From positions 9,017-65,439 of the forward strand of contig JAHBMJ010005794.1 of the NCBI GenBank assembly GCA_018398765.1: DNA of 56,423 nucleotides, written 5' to 3'. This document shows, one piece after another, positions 23,784 to 34,261 of the stretch. A program made the position numbers and the translations under genes. The notes under the pieces are model-generated. The model was not told the origin of the DNA and ran no database searches. It saw only the letters and a program-made list of their open reading frames with translations. This DNA is from Chromera velia. Lineage: Eukaryota; Sar; Chromeraceae. Numbering within the stretch: position 1 is the first letter of the stretch; each line of letters starts with the position of its first letter.

Positions 23784-26700
23784 TTACAGGGCAATCGGAG
23801 ATGGGGTCGATGTGAGAGAAGGAGAGGAGTGAGAAGTGAAAAAAGGGAGTAAAAGCTCAATGGACATTGGCTTTGTCAAGGGGTCAGCTACGTTGGAATG
23901 GGAAGGGACGAACAAAAGGCGGATGGAAGCTTCATCCAGCGCATCATAGAGGGAAAGGGTGTGCAGAACGAGTGTGCAGGGCGATTTTTCGATGATGCAG
24001 AGCTGAAGTGACTCTATGACGGATTGGAGGGCACGCTCGGTCGGACGGGGCATCTCACTGGAAACCAGCTTCAGCAAGTCATTGGAGTCTACCCCCACTT
24101 CAGCCGTGACTCCTATTTTCCAGACGCACCTCAAGACAGGCAAAAGACACTCTAAGAAATTAACAAGGTCATGAGCAGCGTAGAGTTCAGCTCGGGTGGA
24201 AGACCGGGCGACTCGCTTTTGGGAAAATGCCCGCCAGTGTAGGATGGCAGACTTCAAAGTGAAGAGCCACCCAGACTGTGGATGCGCATTTCCGGCAGAC
24301 CCCAATGCGGCATCGCTCTATGACTTAGTGGAGAGGGGGGATGATGTGGAAGGGACGTCAGAGCGAGAGATACGGAGGATGCGGGAGGTGGCGGTGCGTC
24401 GGACATAATAGAGAAGGGAAAGGAGATAATCAGCGTCGGCGTGAGTGGGAGCAGAGGAATGATGGCTTAGTTGATTGCACCCTTATGACAAGTCGGGGTG
24501 AGTGTCTCGTGCAACCCACGAAAGACACCCCAACCTTTTATGAAAGGCTTTTCCTTCCTGGGCTGTCAAGAGACGGGGCGGTTCAGAGGGAAGCTCGCGA
24601 GACGATGGGGGGAGGGGGAACAAATCAGGAGGGGGAGTAGGGACGGAAGAGGAAACGGAAGCAGAAGAATCTGCAGAATCCCCCATACCCTCAGGGAGGG
24701 GAAGAGACAGGAGGTACTCGGTTTGGTGGATGTGCACAGAGTCCCGTGACACATTGAAATCCACCCCTGCCCAGCGGAGGGTTCCGTTCTTGGGTTTGGT
24801 GATCTTCATCTGGTAACCTCCTTTGGCTGCAATCTCGCGTGCTAGCTGAACTGCAGACCGACCAATAGGTAGGATGGCAAAGTCGTCAACAAACGTGGGA
24901 AGGATACCAAGGAGATGGGAAGTGGGGGCCTCAGGCTTACCCGTCCATTTCTACCACATTCCTCGAACAGAGGAAGGCACCCACCCTGCTGCTGCGAACG
25001 TCTTGTTGCGAGAGCGGTCCCACAAATTTCCAGAGTCGCGGAGCCCGTAAAGTGCGCGGTTGAGGAGCCACAGGAACTTCCTATGGTCTGGGTGATCTTT
25101 TGGGGGATGGACATAAAGGGAATCGGAACGGAGAGCCGTGAGGTACGCTGTTTTCACATCGGCCACAACGATTTCACGGGGGTCAAAGTCGGAGTGAGCA
25201 AAGGCCATGGCAAGGGCAATGCGCATGGCAGACTGGGAAGCGGTAGCGCAGGACGTTGTGACTCCTTCACGGCGGTCGAAAAAAGGAGTGCCATCAGCAA
25301 CGACTCGAGACTTGTACTTCCAAGAACCTTCCTCGACACGCTTCTCGGTGTCAACAAAATGGGTGGGCACAGCAGAGCGGCGGTGCTCGGCGTCTACTTC
25401 TGCAATTGGGACTTGCTTGTATGCATCATTGTTGGCGAGTGATTGCAACTCTGCGGCGCGGGACTTGGCTCGCCCGTCGAGCTGTGCTACTGTGAGCCCC
25501 CGGCGTGGGAGAGGAATGTGAGTGGTGGCAGCTTGGAACGCACTGGGCCCCACCTCAGTGTCCTCGTTCCACAAATACACAACAGACGCACCTGCAACTG
25601 GAGTCGGGTAGGGGGGGGGAGGGAAGATGGCAGCCGCGGCTGCTGAGGAGGCAAGTGAATCGAAAGACAACCGATCGGTGGGGAACACTGTTTCTAGGCT
25701 TGCAAGGAGAACACTTCGGTAAGTGTCACAGAGGTGGGAGGGGAGAGTCTCCTCGGCAGAGAGGACAATGTTTCGCTCAACAACCTCTTCTGGAACCAGA
25801 AAGCAAAGCTCGGGCCCACACCCAGAAGGTTTTTGCGCACCGTACAAAAGTTTGGGGCGGCCCCTGAGAGGGCACCATGCAGGCTGCATGCGTCGGCTTG
25901 CAAGAGGCTGCTTGCCGTGTGATCCCCATGCCTGAACCTCAACCCGTCCTTCACCTTCAGGGTCGACAGCACGAACGCTACCAAGGAAACAGCGTTCTGT
26001 GTTCTCATCCCGCCAAAGAATGAGCTCATCTTTATCAAAATCAGTGATATCAAACTTGGGAGAGGGCGGCTGGTCAGACGGACACTGTATGTCTGAAGAC
26101 TGCTGCGGTTGCTGCGGCTGCGCCTGGTGAGGAGGCCTAATGGATGTGTCCGGGCGCTCGGAAGGGGAGTCCGACAGCAACGGAACGACATAGACAGGGT
26201 TTGGGTGGAAGCTGTCATTAGGACGGATGCACCTGCGATACGACAGGATGGGCCGTCCAGAAGGAAGACGCAATCGGAACACATGCTCACTTATGCGCTG
26301 CAGAACAGTCGCAGAAGTGTAGAGGGGTGCAAGCTTAGCGTGGGGATGGTCAGGGTGATGGTAGAGGACGGACAAGCCAATGGGGAATGGGGACGTCTCG
26401 GCAGAGGGGCGACGGGAGGTCTGAAGGAGGTCACGCAGGGCGTCGATGGGAGGACTGGGTGGCTGGGCACCCCAGCGTCGCTCGAATGGGCTCTTGTGAG
26501 TGGATCCTCGAGGCTGACGATTGTATTTGGCTGTGGCAAGGGAAGCAAATTCCTTCCAATACGAATCGTCAAGACCTCGATCTCTGAGAATGCCCCGCAA
26601 AATCATGAGCCACTCACGATGGGAACGCTCTGTTTTACTGAGAGAGTGGTGGCTGCCTACAGGGGTCAAGGGGTTTGTGGCTTCCCGCTCAGCCAACCAC

Positions 26701-28071
26701 TCATACTAATCACCTTGAAATTCGGTCCCGTGATCGGTCATCACCTCAGGAGTGAGATCACCCTCCAGACTGCGGGACCAACAATCATAGGTGGCACGGA
26801 TTGTGGCAGAATCTTTTGTTTCGACTACCTCTTGAGCGAGCCAGTCATCATGCTGGTCTTGGATGTGCAATGAATACCCCCCTTTCAACCCCATCACAAG
26901 GTCACAACATACTCGCTACCCGGGGTGATCGACCTTCAAAGACCCCCGGGTGCCGTCTCCCCCATGCCGTGCCGTCTCCCCCATGCCTTGGCTTCACATG
27001 CGCACACATACCCCCTCGGATGCATGGGAGCAGGGCGCGTTGAACGGCATGGCGGGAAATGCTGCTGTGACCGGGAAGAAGGTCAGAAAGGGATGCACGG
27101 AGGGAACGCCAAGTGGCCTCGATGCCTGCATGTCCTAACCATTCGTGATGTACGCGGATGAGTTCATCAACAGTGGCTTTGATGGAGATGGGGGGGGGGT
27201 CCTGTAAGAAAGAAGATTTTGGTTGCTGAGAAGGAGGCTGATCGGAGGCTGGAGAACTGTCACAAGATGATGAAACGGGGGGAGAGACAGCGGATTCTCC
27301 CGAATGGGTTTTCATAACATGAGACTGGGTGCGATTTCCTCGATGCTGCTTCTTCTGTTTGGCTGCCTTCAAACGAGCGGGCAGGTGCCCATTTGTGAGG
27401 ACAACTGGAGAAGGAGACAACGGAGGGGACACAGGTGATGCAGTGTCCACCGCAACGGCCGCTGGAGACACAGAAGGGGAATTCAAAGCAGGTGGGGACT
27501 CGGGTGGGGAAGTCCCGTCTATCTCCAGAGGCAGAAAAAATAGATCATTTGCTGTACGGAGAAAATTGATAACGGTGGAGGGGAGTGCCAAGGATCCAGT
27601 CCGATAGTTAAATCGCGCGCCTAGTTTGATGAGACGCTGATTGCCGATGAGTGGGAGGGTGACTGCTTCTGTTTTCATGATGGACGGTTTCAACACAGCA
27701 GGCTGCCCATTTAGTTTGTAAGGAATGGTGACACGGCGCCGCATCCTTACTTTCGTTCGACAAGCAGTAACAACGGAAAGAGGTGTCGGCAAATCAGTCT
27801 CAGTCCATTGCAACCCTGACTCTTCAGCATGCTTGTTCAGCCAGCCACGAGTGCACGTAATACCACTTGCACCAAGATCAAGTAAACACGCAAAACCGTC
27901 AAAAGAGAAACCAGAAGAAACAGGAAGGGAAAAAGCTGACTATGATAAATGCCCTACAGCGGCAGCTGCAAGGAAGGCCTCCGAATCTGTATCCGATGCC
28001 TCTGACTCATTCGTCTCGCCAGTCAGGGCCCCTCCCTGCTGACGAGCTCGCCCCTTCCCTCATCCTGTAGA
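23784..28071 (-). pseudogene. copia pol: protease, integrase, reverse transcriptase, RNase H (interrupted)
   Basis: Protease: LLDLGASGI at about 27885 (DxGA active site). Pre-integrase: HHEWLGHAGIEATW at about 27130. Integrase: DLVMGLKGGYS and TDHGTEFQ, then KTERSHREWL supplying the third acidic residue. RT: VVADVKTAYLTA, LNRALYGLRDSG, and FVDDFAIL at about 24890 (catalytic Asp pair). RNase H: SSTRAELYAAHDL, GVDSNDL and NVADPLTKP. Stops interrupt near 28073, 28061, 27944, 26934, 26703, 24951, 24483 and 24323. A frameshift lies near 26970. Gag and pol share one phase, so a single polyprotein is likely in active relatives. Confidence 0.85.
26950..26987. repeat. 19-bp tandem duplication inside copia pol
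   Basis: GTGCCGTCTCCCCCATGCC occurs twice in tandem. A 19-base gain shifts the frame by one, matching the phase change between the protease/pre-integrase frame and the integrase frame. Confidence 0.85.
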
Positions 28072-29226
28072 CTATCTCCCCCTCTTTCCCTGCCCGCCCC
28101 CATTCCCGCCGGACCCGCCCCCGCCTCCGCTGTAGCCGTAGGCTCTTAAGAGGGCAAAGTGGTCACGGGCGAGGTCACAGTCACCAGTCTTGTGTCCCCA
28201 GTGATCACAATCGCTGCAGTAGTGCTGTTTCAGGCACTCTTCGGGATGGTGGGTCTTATGTTCACAGTGAGGGCGCTTGCGAGACGGCCCACTCATACGA
28301 GGCCGAGGGTGGCCAGTGGAAGAGCGACCCGTTAGCTGCACGCCGTGCGTTTGTGCAGGAATGGACGGATTAGCAGGGAGACGGGAAAAACAAGAGGGCT
28401 GGGCAAAGTGGCGGAATTTGGCTACCGCACCATCATCTCCATCGAAAGGCATATGGGGGGCGATGCTGCTCTCAACATTCGCACGCACAGTGCTGTCGGA
28501 AATGTCGTTGATGAGGACCAGGGAAGCGAGCTGCCCCTGACGGCGGGTGAGGGGGTCAAGGAGGGGAACGAGCTTCTTCTCCACCCTCCAAGTGCTGAGA
28601 TCGGTTTTGTTTCCCACCCCGGACCACACAGGGACAATCTCTTCCTGCAACGAGAGACGGGAAATTTCTCGGCAGGCTGCCTTCACCGTCTTGATGTACT
28701 TCTCAACGTTGGAGGAGTCGGAAGTGGACAGAGTAAAAAGGGAGCAGAAGTTTGTGAACATCCGCTTGTGTTCGGTTTCCCCCGACGACTGCAAGATGAC
28801 ATTCTTGCAGTGTTCGACATCATCAGACTCGGGGGGGGAGAGATCTGAGACAAGATTGTAGAGCTCAGGGTATTTTTGCAAACCCTGGCAGAATGCTGCT
28901 GCACGGATGTCTGACGGCGCACTCGCAGGCTGCAATTTGCAGTGGTCTTCAAACGCTTTGACAATTGCGACTCTACCCCCGTGAGTGTCCTTGAAGGGGA
29001 GCTCGCACTTCCATGGGGCGAATTTCCCCGTGTCAGTAGTGGGGGTGGGAGTGACTGTCGGAGACGGAACAGAAGCGAGAACAGAAGTGGACTGAGAAAG
29101 AAACAACTGCGCCAATTTGTTAACATTGGCGGTCAACAAGTCCAAGTCAGAGGGGCTGGGGCTTTGATCAGAAGGGCCTTTAGAGATACAACGGCCATCG
29201 GCCCCTCGAGGTTGGTCTCTGTCCAT
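28072..29226 (-). pseudogene. copia gag with CCHC zinc knuckle
   Basis: Reading frame with a likely start MDRDQPRGADG at 29226; an in-frame ATG exists at 29301 on the LTR border. The body is helix-rich (capsid-like). Near the C-terminus is the knuckle CSDCDHWGHKTGDC (C-x2-C-x4-H-x4-C), which binds genomic RNA in this family. A Gly-rich tail (GGGGGSGGNGGG) precedes a TAG at 28072. The pol frame continues in the same phase beyond that stop. Confidence 0.8.
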
Positions 29227-29289
29227 CAGAGAGGGAAAGCTACACTCTGATACAGACCAACCGACCCTGAGAAGAAAGAGGAAAGAACC

Positions 29290-29300
29290 AACTGCTACCA
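29290..29300 (-). other. primer binding site, initiator-Met tRNA type
   Basis: TGGTAGCAGTT directly follows the 5' LTR on the element strand. TGGTA.CAG is complementary to the 3' end of initiator methionine tRNAs, the usual copia primer. Confidence 0.65.
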
Positions 29301-29607
29301 TGAAGAGAACTAGAATGGTCCAGTTAAGGACATCAGTCTAGTCACTTACACGGTTCTCTATACAGGAATAATAATGCAAGATGTTTGTCCGGCTTCTGCT
29401 CTCATCGATCGATAGTTGACAATGTTCCATCGAATTATCCTAAGCATTTCACTGAGCAATTTCACAACATAGATTGACGCATGTATTTTCTCCGTCTCCG
29501 TAATGTCTCAAGCCGCGCCGCACCGATAGGTAACGCAGCAGCATGGGACCGGCCAAGTCGGGCCGACCAATGCACGCCCGCCTCCTCTCTATAAGTGGCT
29601 GATTACA
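29301..29607 (-). repeat. copia 5' LTR (307 bp)
   Basis: By eye it aligns to 23450-23750 with about a dozen substitutions and one short indel (near 29419). It contains CTTATAGAG, a TATA-like box on the element's sense strand, next to a GC-rich block. Confidence 0.9.
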
Positions 29608-30971
29608 TTTACAATACTATAACTCCGAGCCTCTACACTAAGTTTTCCACGTTTAATTTGTGGTTTTAAAAAATGTTTTTATATTTTTCTTTAAATTATT
29701 AAAAACTAGAATTCGGAGTCCAAATTGGGTCAAATTATTAGTTTGGACATTTCATTGCATGAATTGTAACATGATTTCAATTCTGCCTATTACTGATGCG
29801 AACATGTAATTAATTCAATTTAATTTTAATAAAAAATTGTCTCCATTTGCTTATTTTAATTTCCAGTCATGTTAATGAGACTAAATAAGACTTTTAAGCT
29901 GGTCATGTTCGGAACTCATTTCTCTTATCGCTCATTTAATTAATAATATTGAAAAATGGAATGTTTTTTTATCAAAAACTGTAGCTAAGCCTTTTTTGTG
30001 TTATGTTTATCTGACTTTGCAGTCTAGAAGAGTTTTGATTAACCTTTCTGAACCTAAATGCTACTTGAAAAAATATAATCAAGATGATCTCTCTTTTTCA
30101 AGAGACCATCCACGCCTGCGGCGTACACGGTTAAGACACCATCCAGATATGTGGTTTTAGCTTTCAAGACACCATAAATGATCCGCGCCTGCGGCGTGGA
30201 CTTTCAAGCTTATCTAAAAATGCGGCTTAAACTTTCAAGTGGTAGTTAGGTTCAGGAAGGTCTTTTAATTGAATTTTGACTATCTATTACTATCTACTCT
30301 TAGTACTCTACACAGTACTGAGGATTGCTGAGGGACTTTAATTAATTAAGATTGTTTGAACTAACAGACAATCGATTCAAGAAAGAGAGACCTCAGTGGT
30401 CGTCACTGATCAATATCAGAAGAATCTGAGAGGATTTTTCTTCCAGTAAACATTCGGTCCAGTTTAGGACTTCACCGTCAAAACTTAGGTTTCGATTGAA
30501 TCCTGTTTCGTTGAATCGCGAATCGCGCAGGCCGGCGCGGCCCGCGCGCAGGGACCGACCAAGGCCCCGCGCGCCCCTCGGCCCCTGTGGAAATGGGACA
30601 CGCATGCATGCACACCGATACAGCGCGTGACTGCATGTCGAAGTCGTGCAGTCATGCAGCACTTAAGTTCGTAATTGTATAGCTGCTTGTTGTCTGCCAC
30701 ATGTGTAATTGCAAGGCATTGACAGGGCCGGTGGCACCCAATTCTTGACGACTGACACGGTACAAGAAAGAAGCGCTCATCTGCGCTCAGGATCTTGTCG
30801 TGCAGAATCATTGCAGATCCGGCTCACGAAGAGTAGGAGGGTCAAAACCAACTTCAGCAGAGGCTGCAGCAGCCACAGTGCTGAGTGTTCCTCCTTTCGT
30901 CACGCATGACAATTCGAAAAATTCCCACACCTGCTCAACGACATGCGAGCTAGTTCCTGAAGAAGAAGCAA
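29608..30971. other. intergenic region: AT-rich, then a GC-rich island
   Basis: 29608-30400 is AT-rich with no recognised gene. It contains a degenerate repeat pair around CGCCTGCGGCGT (30110-30129 and 30183-30201), with CTTTCAAG recurring nearby. 30515-30625 is a GC-rich island (GCGCAGGCCGGCGCGGCCCG) with GCATGCATGCA at about 30602. It lies about 350-450 bp upstream of the next plus-strand start and is a probable promoter. 30700-30971 has no confident coding sequence and may be 5' UTR. Confidence 0.5.
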
Positions 30972-31577
30972 ATGAGGTGCAAAGAACGGTATACCTACAG
31001 CTCTCTCGGTCTGCCTGTGCTCTTCCTCTCTCTTTTACTTCCCCTTTTATTCACTTCATGTGAAGGGAGGCGGTTGGAGCAGCTTGAGAGAGAAGTACAG
31101 CGCCATACTCTCTCTCAGAGAGAAACGCGAAGTGAGCCTCCCGAGATCGATCCGATGGACATGACTCAGCCTCCAGCAAAGCAAGGAACGCGCATGTCGG
31201 TCAAGTTCGATAGCCGGAACCAGCGTTCGTTCTGCGTCGGGCTGCCGTGTCTGGAGTTGGCGGAGGGCGTCGACGGTCTGCGCGGGTGGGAGTGCGAGGC
31301 CTGGGGGGCTGTCGTGAAGGAAGGCTCAAAGGAGGCAAAGATGCCCCTCTGCAGACACGGACAAAACGATGCGGCGGCAGAGAAAGTCGACTTGGTCAGC
31401 AGCCAGGAAGAAAGACATGAAGGCTGTAGGGGAGACCAGAAATGCGACCACATGATCAGTTACTCAGAGAGTCAATCAGTCACTAACTCAGTCAGTGAGT
31501 CGGTCGGTCGGTCGGTCAGTCAGTCAACAGTCAGTCAGCCAGTCAGTCAGTGGGTCAGTCAGTGGGTCAGTCTGTGG

Positions 31578-31615
<38 letters not shown>

Positions 31616-33221
31616 TAGTCAGTCAGTCAGTCAGTCCGTCCGTCCGTCCGTCCGTCACTGACTCACTCACTCACTCACTCACTCGCTCACTCACTCACTC
31701 ACTCACTCACTCACTCAGTGAGTCTGTCAGGCAGTCTGTCAGTCCGGTCAGTGTGTCTTTTAATCAGTCGGTCAGTCAGTCAGTCAGTCAGTCAGTCAGT
31801 CAGTCAGTCAGTCAGTCAGTCAGTCAGTCAGTCAGTCAGTCAGTCAGTCAGTCAGTCAGTCAGTCCAGTCAGTCAGTCAGTCAGTCAGTCAGTCAGTCAG
31901 TCAGTCAGTCAGTCAGTCAGTCAGTCCAGTCAGTCAGTCAGTCAGTCAGTCAGTCAGTCAGTCAGTAAAAAAGTCACTTTCTCTCTGAATCAGTCGCTGA
32001 GTCAGTCGCCCATTCAGACAGCTAGTCAAGTCAGCCGGTCAGTTTGGCAGGCAGATCAAGACTCAGAGGGAGTTCTGCAGGAAGGAAGAAATGAAAATAG
32101 TGGAGCAGGAATGGATGAATGAATGGATGAATGAAAGAGTGAATGAATGAATGAACGGATAAATACATAAATGAATAAACGCATAAATAAATAAATGAAC
32201 GAGTGAATGAATGAATGAAGGAAGGAAGGAAGGAAGGAAGGAAGGAAGCAAGCAAGGAAGGAAGGAAGAAAGAAATCGGGGACGGGGGGAGAAATGGAGA
32301 CAGGGGGGAAGGGAAGAAGTGAGGAAGGAAGAATTGGGAAGAAGAGAAAGCAAGTAGGCGGTGAGACAGAGTTGTGGATTTGTTGTGTAACCTCTCAACA
32401 GGTCTCATTGCGATCCATCCTCATTCCGTTCAAGTCCCCCCTCTTCTCTTGTGTCAAGTTATTTGTCCGCATTTGTCCATCCATTCTGGCTGCCCACATT
32501 GAAATAGAGTGACGTCATGTGAACTTTTTCTTCAAATCTTCATGTGTTTGCATGTTCGTCCATTCTTCCTGCCTGCCTGTCTGTCTGTCTTCTTTGTTGT
32601 ATGATCAAAGGGAAAAAAGAAAACAGAAAACATGAGGAATTATGAAATCCATCTGTCTATTTGTCCGTTCTTTCTCTGATCGTCGGTCGTCGGTCTTGTC
32701 TTTTTCTTTGTTTGAGAAGAAAGAGGAGAGAAAAGTAAAAAGGGAAGCCAAGTGACCTTTCTGTCGGTCTCTCTTTCTGACTGTGATCAATGTGTCTTTC
32801 TGGCGTCCCATTTTTGTGTGTTACTCTTTGTCTGCTCGTCAATTCGGCTTTATTTCCCTTTCCTGCCTGACTTTGTATCTGCCTCTTTGGCTATTCGTTT
32901 CTTTCTGCCGTCCTCTCTGTTTGTCATTGTCTCTTTCTTCCGGTCTATCTACTCTCCTTTCTGTTGTTCTGTTGTTCTGTCTTTCTACATTTCTGTCTGT
33001 GTCTCTCCCTGTCTGACTGCATGCAGGAATACGGGCAGCCCCAAGAGTTTGCTGAGTCTTCGAACAAGAGAGAGTTCCAGTGGGTTTGCTTCGGCCCTGC
33101 ATGCGACACGGTCCGTCACGTGGTGCAACGCGGCCCTCTTGCTCCTTTTGACGTTGAACTGAATGACGTCAAGGGAGCGGCCACAATGATGGCTGGAGAG
33201 ATCAGCTCCAAATCTGCATAA
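30972..33221 (+). CDS. putative secreted or membrane-anchored protein of unknown function (spliced)
   Basis: ATG at 30972 opens a frame with a hydrophobic signal-like segment (LPVLFLSLLLPLLFTSC, about residues 14-30). A hydrophilic region follows with SFCVGLPCLELAEG. The frame then enters a (CAGT)n tract, so exon 1 probably ends at or before 31490 (TCA/GTCAGT, phase 0). A final exon 33027-33221 starts after GACTGCATGCAG in matching phase, contains FQWVCFGPACDTVRHVV and ends in TAA. A small exon at 32402-32452 (VSLRSILIPF) is possible. The two VC/CV-G-P-C motifs may be related. I do not recognise the family, and the exon structure is tentative. Confidence 0.45.
31487..31968 (+). repeat. (CAGT)n tetranucleotide array about 480 bp long
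   Basis: Nearly uninterrupted CAGT units from 31487. They are broken by (GTCC)n at 31636-31656, (CACT)n at 31660-31715 and a few single-base slips, then run to 31968. The array starts at the inferred 5' splice site of the upstream exon. Confidence 0.95.
32094..32275 (+). repeat. (GAAT)n/(AAAT)n and (GAAG)n simple repeats
   Basis: Degenerate tetranucleotides: ATGAATGA units, then ATAAATAA units, then GAAGGAAG to about 32240 and beyond. They lie in the intron of the putative secreted-protein gene. Confidence 0.9.
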
Positions 33222-34261
33222 ATACAAATAATAATTCGATCCGTCACATCGTTTCAATGTTTAAAGAACAACATCTAGAACAACTTGAATATAGAATTTA
33301 GAAAGCCAATGAAAATTGCGTTGAAATGTTTTAATTTCTCATTAAAATACTAGCTCACTTTACTATTAATTGTAATAATATTGATCGATTGTCATTCACT
33401 GCTCTAGTCACCGTTGCCAGTGGTATACGGTATACCACGGCTGCCGGTCAAGTCGCCTGATGCCGATGATAACTAAATTTTATTGTTGAAGTTAGACCTG
33501 CACGGTATACCAGTTTCTTTTTAGCTAAGTATTTATGCATGTTAGCTAGCTAGATTTGTTAGTATTAGTTACTATTCACGTGGTCTTTTCTAAAAAGTTC
33601 GTAAGAAACAGATCCATCCTAAAAGTCACGCACTAAGTCGTACAGAGATAAAAAAAAAAGAAATCAAAACTCAACAAGTTTATTTTTTTCCCGTGTTTTT
33701 TATTTTCACTGTGCACGCCTGTCTCTGTGTGAACGCGACCTTTTCTTCTTCTGTTCGAGTCTTATATTGCCACCTACAACGCGTATGCTGCTCGTGAGCT
33801 CACCAAGCGAGCACTTCAGGGGATCTCGCGCTTAGCCTTATCTCTAGAGTTGAGTGATTGACGATCTCTTGCATGAACATGGGCTGCTGGGAGCATGGCT
33901 CCACTCTAGCAAAGCCAACTTCATTCATTCATTCATCTTTAAATGTCAAATTAAATTTTCAATGTGGTTTTAATAACTAGTTTAATAATTGATTAATACC
34001 TAGATTAAACAGTTCAAAAACTTGAATATGTACGTATTGTCTCTATATGAGAAGATTCAGTTATGGAACTTATGGGCTAGTTTTTTGTGACGGTTGGCAG
34101 TGCCGCGGCATGCACACATCAAGCATTCACTGGACCCCAGGTGAAAAGAGCACAACCTACCCGTGCGATCGACTTAAGCTGCCAGCCTCTGAGGCAGTGT
34201 GCATCGATTGATTGACTATCCAGACATATTGACTGCAAGACAGCTTAATGTACTGAGCTTA
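33222..34261. other. AT-rich convergent intergenic region
   Basis: Lies between the 3' ends of the plus-strand gene at 33221 and the minus-strand gene at 34262. No coding sequence recognised. It contains a perfect palindrome at 33420-33438 (GTGGTATACGGTATACCAC), with a related CGGTATACCAG near 33502. Confidence 0.6.

Larger units (their letters stand above)
23450..29607 (-). mobile_element. decayed Ty1/copia-type LTR retrotransposon
   Basis: LTRs that begin TG and end CA flank an internal region read on the minus strand in the order gag zinc knuckle, aspartic protease, pre-integrase, integrase, reverse transcriptase, RNase H. Integrase before RT is the copia order. The flanks CTTAC (23445-23449) and TTTAC (29608-29612) are a plausible 5-bp target duplication with one change. 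A tRNA-iMet-like primer site adjoins the 5' LTR, and an A/G-rich tract precedes the 3' LTR. Several in-frame stops and one frameshift mean this copy is probably not autonomous. Confidence 0.9.

Noticed and set aside
31487-31968. CRISPR-like regular array
   Set aside because: It is a tetranucleotide microsatellite with no repeat/spacer structure, in a eukaryotic genome.
31718-32122. Plus-strand frames made of repeated Ser-Gln-Ser-Val
   Set aside because: They are translations of the (CAGT)n simple repeat, which reads open in several frames.
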